Assembly: GCA_016933315.1 (NCBI GenBank)
Contig: JAFGBE010000197.1
Span: 1-6,918 of the forward strand
Reading direction: 5' to 3'
DNA from: Candidatus Auribacterota bacterium
GTDB lineage: Bacteria; Auribacterota; UBA6266
DNA: 6,918 nt
Position numbers and translations under genes: made by a program. The number at the start of each line of letters is the position of its first letter. Position 1 is the stretch's first letter. Shown piece after piece: positions 6,402 through 6,918 of the stretch. Below the pieces are notes generated by a model. It worked only from the letters and a program-made list of their open reading frames with translations, did not search any database and was not told where the DNA came from.

Positions 6402-6918
6402 ATGTCAACAGATTTGCCTAAACAATACGATCCTGGACAGGTAGAGGACAGGATATACAGTTTTTGGGAGAAGAATAATTTTTTCCATGCTGCCCCCGTT
6501 AAAGACAGGGAGCCGTTTACGATAGTTATCCCGCCGCCCAACGTGACTTCTGTCCTGCATATGGGCCACGGATTGAACAATACCATCCAGGATATTCTAA
6601 TCAGGTACAAGAGAATGCAGGGTTATATTGCCGAATGGATGCCGGGAACCGATCATGCCGGCATAGCCACCCAGAACGTGGTTGAAAAGGAATTGGCTAA
6701 AGAACATATAACCCGCGAAAAAATAGGAAGAGACAAGTTTGTAAAAAGGGTGTGGGAATGGAAAGAAAAATATGAAAAAAGAATTCTTGACCAGTTAAAG
6801 AAAATCGGGTGTTCGTGTGATTGGGAGAGGACAAGGTTCACGATGGATGAAGGCCTGTCATTCGCCGTCAGAAAAGTCTTTGTGGACCTTTATAAGAAAG
6901 GCCTTATCTACAGGGGAA
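6402..6918 (+). CDS. valS: Valyl-tRNA synthetase (3' partial)
   Basis: Class I aminoacyl-tRNA synthetase that attaches valine to tRNA-Val. Only the first 172 residues are in the window; the full enzyme is usually about 850 to 950 residues. Visible features are the N-terminal KQYDPGQVEDRIYSFWEK, the nucleotide-binding PPPNVTSVLHMGHGLN (45-60) with HMGH as the HIGH signature, RYKRMQGY (68-75), PGTDHAGIATQNVVEK (81-96) and DWERTRFTMDEGLS (140-153). These separate ValRS from the related IleRS and LeuRS. The residue after PPPNVT is Ser where Gly is most common. The frame is blocked by a stop at 6381-6383 and has no other start codon between there and 6402, so this ATG is the only candidate. No convincing Shine-Dalgarno sequence precedes it. 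It follows cimA after 24 bases without a terminator and is probably cotranscribed. The editing domain, the KMSKS motif and the C-terminal coiled coil lie beyond the edge. Confidence 0.95.
   Translation, partial: MSTDLPKQYDPGQVEDRIYSFWEKNNFFHAAPVKDREPFTIVIPPPNVTSVLHMGHGLNNTIQDILIRYKRMQGYIAEWMPGTDHAGIATQNVVEKELAKEHITREKIGRDKFVKRVWEWKEKYEKRILDQLKKIGCSCDWERTRFTMDEGLSFAVRKVFVDLYKKGLIYRG

Overview
The window is a gene-dense piece of a bacterial chromosome. All six genes lie on the + strand with almost no space between them: hom (5' end cut off by the window edge), thrC, an ApgM-family gene in the place where thrB would be expected, lysC, cimA, and the start of valS (cut off at the 3' edge). The junctions are a 1-base TAATG overlap (hom/thrC), 6 nt (thrC/apgM-like), 21 nt (apgM-like/lysC), 0 or 9 nt (lysC/cimA, depending on the start) and 24 nt (cimA/valS). 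I see no terminator hairpin or promoter-sized gap, so the whole stretch is probably one operon whose promoter lies upstream of base 1. No gap exceeds 300 bases, and I see no RNA gene, mobile element or CRISPR array.

Functionally this is an aspartate-family amino-acid operon joined to an isoleucine entry step. LysC phosphorylates aspartate. Hom reduces aspartate semialdehyde to homoserine. The ApgM-like protein is the likely homoserine kinase. ThrC converts O-phosphohomoserine to threonine. CimA starts the pyruvate route to 2-oxobutyrate and so to isoleucine, and ValRS charges tRNA with valine, the sister product of the same ilv enzymes. Aspartate semialdehyde dehydrogenase (asd) is not in the window. 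Hom and LysC keep C-terminal ACT domains, so feedback control by end products is expected.

The two most interesting points are the lack of a GHMP-type homoserine kinase, with a phosphoglycerate-mutase-like protein in its slot, and a strong ribosome-binding site followed by an in-frame ATG inside lysC, exactly where the regulatory domain begins. The second point suggests a separately made beta subunit, as in Bacillus and Corynebacterium.

The organism is a bacterium of moderate G+C content (judged by eye, not computed), with arginine codons dominated by AGA/AGG in valS and frequent ATA isoleucine codons. The ApgM-type kinase and the long CimA next to lysC fit anaerobic or candidate-phylum lineages such as Omnitrophota-like or Geobacter-like bacteria. 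This placement is a guess from gene content and cannot be settled from the window alone.
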